From positions 44,470,755 to 44,534,754 of the forward strand of contig CM048853.1 in the NCBI GenBank assembly GCA_026545225.1: DNA of 64,000 nt, read 5' to 3'. The notes under the pieces were generated by a model. That model saw only the letters and a list, made by a program, of their open reading frames with translations, ran no database searches and had not been told where the DNA came from. Positions 59,330-64,000 of the stretch are shown here, piece after piece (the first letter of the stretch is position 1; every line of letters starts with the position of its first letter). The position numbers were made by a program, and so were the translations under genes. This DNA comes from Cornus controversa (taxonomy: Eukaryota; Streptophyta; Magnoliopsida; Cornales; Cornaceae).

Positions 59330-62021
59330 AGTTATAATTTTGTCTATATATATCTATATATATATATATATATATATGTTGAGTTATGGCCCAAATTTTC
59401 TTTCAAGTCGGGTCTCTATTGTAATTCATTATATAAGGGTGTTAGGGTTTGTATTGTTCTTAGAAAATATTGAAAATTGAGATAGAGAGTTAGAGTGAGA
59501 ATTGTCAAATTTTTCTATTGGGATTTTAATAGTTAAGATTGAGTAGTTAGAATTAAAAGTATAGTTAAGATTAAATTAAAATTGAACATTTCATTTGAAA
59601 GATTGAGTCTAAATTGTATTTTTAATTTGTTCAATATTTCTGAGTTGAGTTATGTTAGAAAATGAGTTATTTGCATAAAATATAATCAAGAGGCGTGTAA
59701 TCCAAACGTGATGGGTTTAAAGCACTTAAACCTAATAAAAAAAAGTGAAAATGTAACATATTGATTAGTTGACTCGGTTATACATGCAATGGAATAAAGG
59801 ACAAAGCACAAACACGATGAAAATGCATAACCAATTCTCTAATTAATTAATAAATAAATAATAGAAAATGGTATGTACGATTTTGAAGTATAAAGAGCTC
59901 CTTTCAAAACTTTTAAGCAAAAAGAGAAGAATTCGTCATTTGGTAATAATAACCGTACCACCACATCGAGAAGGAAAAGGCTGACAAAACCAGAGATTCT
60001 AGCAAAAATTGAAGCCACAAGCTGTATATATGTATATTATTATATATACAGAGAGAGAGAGAGAGAATGATATAGCACGGTCGTCGGAGGTGACCAGAAG
60101 TGAAGAACCCATGTGATTACATCTACAAACAAACAAAGCTGCCCTTTGAATAATGTATATTGTATATAGAACTATATTAATAATACATCTATCTAGTTCT
60201 GTGACATCTACTTTATGTTAATACTTGTGTTAAAGTTTATGTGACATCTACATTATTATAACACTTGTGTGAAAGTTTATGCAATCTCTTCTCCCAATGG
60301 ATTGTCCATACATACCCAATTACCACTTCAGGACATTTCTTTCTGGAGCGTTCAAGTAACAATGACTGTCTTTATAGAATATACGTACGAACAGTTCAAA
60401 TAATACAAAACAATTAATTATTCACATTAAAAATTGTTCTAAAAACATCCTGGGTACTCTGATAATGGTAGCAGCTTTCTTCCATTTTCAAGAGTTCTCA
60501 ACTTTTTTAAGAATTGTGTCTTGGACTGTCAATGTTATTACTGTCCAATCTCATTCAATCCAAAAGATGGGTTTAGAAAGGAATGACTTTCAGAGTATCG
60601 TATTCGTATTCGTATTCATATTTGTATTAATACTCAAACATTGTATCAGACACTTAGACAAATATCACACTTCATAAAAGTATTTTGACATTTTTCTTTT
60701 TAGGACACTCCTTAAACATGTGTCGGACACTTCGTAACAGTAATGCATATTCAAGTATTTCAAAAAAAAAATTATATGCGACTAAGTTATGATTAAAAGT
60801 TTAAACTAAATATATGTAGAGGATTATATAAGTATGATTCTTTAATTTATTTGTCTACTTTTGTTTATAAGTTTGTTTGGTAATTAATTGCTTGATAATG
60901 AATTGAAGTATTTCTATAATGTAGTTTTTGTTTTTGTTGAAATAATTAATATATATTAATATATTATATTATTATTTTATAGTCGTATCATCGCCGTGTC
61001 TATATCCTTTTTTTTAGAATTTCTCTTATCAATATGTCCATGTCGTGTCGTACCCGTATCCGTGTTTCCTAGAGATCGATTGAAGGGTAAAATTGGATGA
61101 ATAATGATTTTTGTATCGACTCAAAGATTCAAAACATCTCAGTACCCTTGAATGCATTGGAGTGAGACCATGTTCGATGTTTAGAGTTGCATCTTCTTTC
61201 GGTGCAAGTAGCACTACTCAATGTGTAGATGTGAGCCTAGATCAAACAAATATATATGGGCAGTGATGGAGTCAGAAACTTACTTATTTGATGAGGGTAT
61301 TTGTGGGAGCATACTTATATACTAGAGTATTTTTAAAATTTTAGTTTGGACATTTGCATAATTTTACAAGATTATGGGTATAAAGTGCAAATTATAAAAA
61401 AAAAAATTAGCAGGGTCGTCCACCCCAACTTGGCCATTCCTAACTTCGTGTCTTTATATGGGTTTCCGATCATCATGACTGGTTAAGAAAGATTTCTTAT
61501 ATTTATGTAGTGAGATGGAAAAAAAAATGAGTGTTTATATATATTATTTCGGCTAAGCCATGAAATAATAATAAAACAAGAATATTAAATTTATAATTGA
61601 ATTCATATTTTTAAAAAATTATATAAAAAGAATAAAATTGTTATTGTTAGAAATATTTAAAAAATTGGTAGAAGGGTAAAATTGAAATTTAAAGAGTGTT
61701 TTTAGCTTTGAAGGTTGATTTGTACAAAATATAACTAAATGGGTGCAAAGTAAATATTAAGGAAATTTTTTGCACACTTTTGAAACTAAGAGAGGTTTTA
61801 TGCAGCCAAATATATATATATATATATATATTGTAAAATGTTATTCTCGCAACTGTGAACTGTCTAGTTGTAGTATGTACTAACTAGCTTCCTTATGACA
61901 CTTCGAAGCTGCTGACTAGGTAGCTGCATATGAAAAGTCATCGCAGCTACGAAATTAGATGGACTCCAAAACCAATGCATTTCTAGCTTAATTATGTTAC
62001 GAATTTCATACTTGTATTCCT

Positions 62022-62060
<39 letters not shown>

Positions 62061-64000
62061 GTATGTATACAAATGTAAAACAGAACTGTACTACTACACT
62101 TTCATTGCAAATTGAATTAGCTCGTAAGCTGGTCCTATGTTTGGAAGTTGTGGCAGCAACTAAATGGACTCCAGCTTTCTACTAATGCACTTTAATGCAT
62201 ATCTCCATAGATATTTATATATATATATATATATATAGGCATGCTGTTGAAGCTAGTCTATATAAAAACACCCAAATGACATGAGAAGAACAAAGCTTTC
62301 TTTGGTGAATTATAGTTATCTCAGTGAAATAGAATCAAAATAACTTGCAAGAATTCAAGCAATAATTTAGAGAACATCTAAGGAAGTTAATTAAATACAA
62401 GATAGATAAAACACCTAATTAAGCAATATTTCAAAAATTAAATTAGCATTCAAGTGATTTTTGCAGAGAAATTAATTCAAGTGGAACCATCTCATGTCGC
62501 AATGTGGTGGTGACCAGACACTAGTGGCGGTGTGTTTTTGATATTGAAATTAATATAGGTGTCAACAACTTCATTTACTGGTATCAATTTGGGCCCTTTC
62601 TTATTAAATATTTTATTGTCAATGTTGAAAAAATTGAACTTTTTATAACTAATTTACTAAGCTATAATCATTACTAAATGAATAGACCCAACTGGCACTA
62701 AGTATTTGTTTAAATTAATGATACGATGAAATAATGTCATAAACAAGGACACAACTCCTTTAATTTGGGATTAACCCTTGTTTAAAATTCACACGTGTCA
62801 TTTCATTTCAACTTGTCAATGAATTCTAATATTTTGTGATCGAAATAGAGTGTGCTCAAATGGAAAATTCTACGCGAGAATAACAAGGATCAGGAGTCCA
62901 AATTTTTATTTTTATTTATTTTGTATGATAGTGGTGTCGGTTAATATTTAAATTCTTAACGTGTGGTCTTCTTTTGGTATGACGCATGTTTCAATTTTAA
63001 TCATTAAAGTGACGGTAAAGTTTGAACACAAATACCTTGTATATTATGATATAATGTCAACAATTAAATGGTGAGAAAATGTCTGACTTTAATATTTAAA
63101 TTCTCTAACACAGGTCTCTTAGAATATCCCATAACCAACCATCGGCACGTGCCATCCCTAAAAAATTTCTAAACCGATGATTAGAGTATTCATTAATTTC
63201 CAAAGTCTTGCCATTAACTTATTCCCTTGAAGTTAAAGCACCTAAAGTTTAAATAAAATAATAATGAAATGTTATACAGAACTTTCTATGATGCTTTTTC
63301 AATTACATAAATCATTTCCAGCCAAAAAAAAAAAAATCTAGCAAAAAAAAGAAAGGAAATCTAGAGAAACCTCAACCATTCTAGTATTCGAAAATATGAA
63401 ATGAAAACCTTACTCTATAATTTTCAATATGACCATGCACGTGAAAGTAATTTAAGTAAATGAAGCTTCTTAATTAACTTAAACATGCAACAATAAGTAC
63501 AATTTTTAGGGTTCCATTTTGAAATTAGGCAGGTTGGCCTTCTAAGACCACCTCCAAGAGAAATCCTGCCAAAAAAATCTGATATACATGCATGCATGAG
63601 GAAGCAAGCTAGGTCATTTTTTAAAATTGATGTAACAACAAGTAAACCTTGGATATATGTGCGATCAATTACCGCAAACTACACGTACATATCATTTAAG
63701 TCTCAGAAAATCTCTTATTTTCTGAGTCATTTGTGCGGGTTTTATGAGTCTATTGTATAAGCCTATTATATATAGCTATATTTCAACCTTCAAAAAAGAA
63801 AACGATTATATTGATAATAGTAATTAATATGAATGATTTTTTTTTATGAACAATACTACACGTCTCGAATAAATATCACGAATTTTAACTCGAATCTATG
63901 TAACAAGTGATATAGTCTCTTATTTTAGGAGATAAAATTAAATAGTAAGTTATTATTGGTGGGATTCCCCTCATACACGGAATCTCTATGGTATTATCAC
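59330..64000. other. Gene-poor AT-rich tail of the window
   Basis: No open frame here resembles a protein I know. A block at about 60590-61072 begins with TCGTATTCGTATTCG repeats and ends with 'cgtacccgtatccgtgttt', which resembles the ends of a common plant repeat also hinted at near 16315-16350. Further (TA)n and (CT)n runs occur at 59343-59378, 61809-61832, 62023-62060 and 62216-62237. The remainder is unremarkable. Confidence 0.45.

Noticed and set aside
61994-62185. Small frame with LCLEVVAATKW at the right end
   Set aside because: It is short, begins in a (CT)n(TA)n tract and matches no family.

Overview
This is an AT-rich stretch of nuclear plant DNA, clearly from a eudicot. The genes have many short GT-AG introns, the proteins match eudicot families almost residue by residue, and more than half of the window is transposon debris with long (TA)n and (GA)n tracts. 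I cannot name the species. There is no prokaryotic, organellar or CRISPR-like content.

Layout. (1) Positions 1-27100 hold almost no cellular genes and read as a nest of mobile elements. They include two hAT-type MITEs with 8-bp target duplications (3232-3777, 3981-4687), a complete non-autonomous gag-only LTR retrotransposon with 5-bp target duplications (5587-8938), a very short LTR element on the minus strand primed by initiator tRNA-Met (10046-11340), and a Helitron-like 3' end (near 14063). A long-TIR Mutator-type MITE (14124-14833) and a decayed PIF/Harbinger transposon (about 19205-25724) follow; the Harbinger transposase gene is split by a precise solo LTR (22384-23869). Two local segmental repeats (222-1577 with 15546-17460, and 14064-15478 with 25790-27100) tie this part together. 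(2) Positions 27900-34330 hold two intact genes: TLP18.3 (thylakoid lumen TPM-domain protein, plus strand, 3 exons) and a GDSL esterase/lipase (minus strand, 5 exons). Their adjacency matches the Arabidopsis At1g54780-At1g54790 pair. (3) Positions 36950-38130 hold an unusually GC-rich, intronless, frameshifted minus-strand coding island that I do not recognise; it may be an endogenous viral element. (4) Positions 38141-54848 are a tandem duplication of about 8 kb. Each unit carries a KIN-1-type kinesin gene on the minus strand. The left copy (38697-43963) has 15 intact exons and 480 codons. The right copy (46665-51795) is a pseudogene with a frameshift, a lost splice acceptor and stop codons. 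Each unit also carries one private transposon insertion that the other lacks. (5) Positions 57115-58896 hold a three-exon bHLH transcription factor of the bHLH94/96 type, with a decayed second copy of its exon 2 start inside intron 1. (6) From about 59000 to the end I see no gene, only AT-rich DNA and repeat fragments.

The cellular genes do not form a pathway; they are ordinary single plant genes. The unusual parts are the GC-rich island next to the duplication breakpoint, the kinesin duplication with its pseudogenised copy, the relic bHLH exon, and the set of transposons whose exact ends can be read directly. Exon coordinates come from reading splice sites by eye, checked by phase and by known family sequence; nothing was tested with a program or a database.
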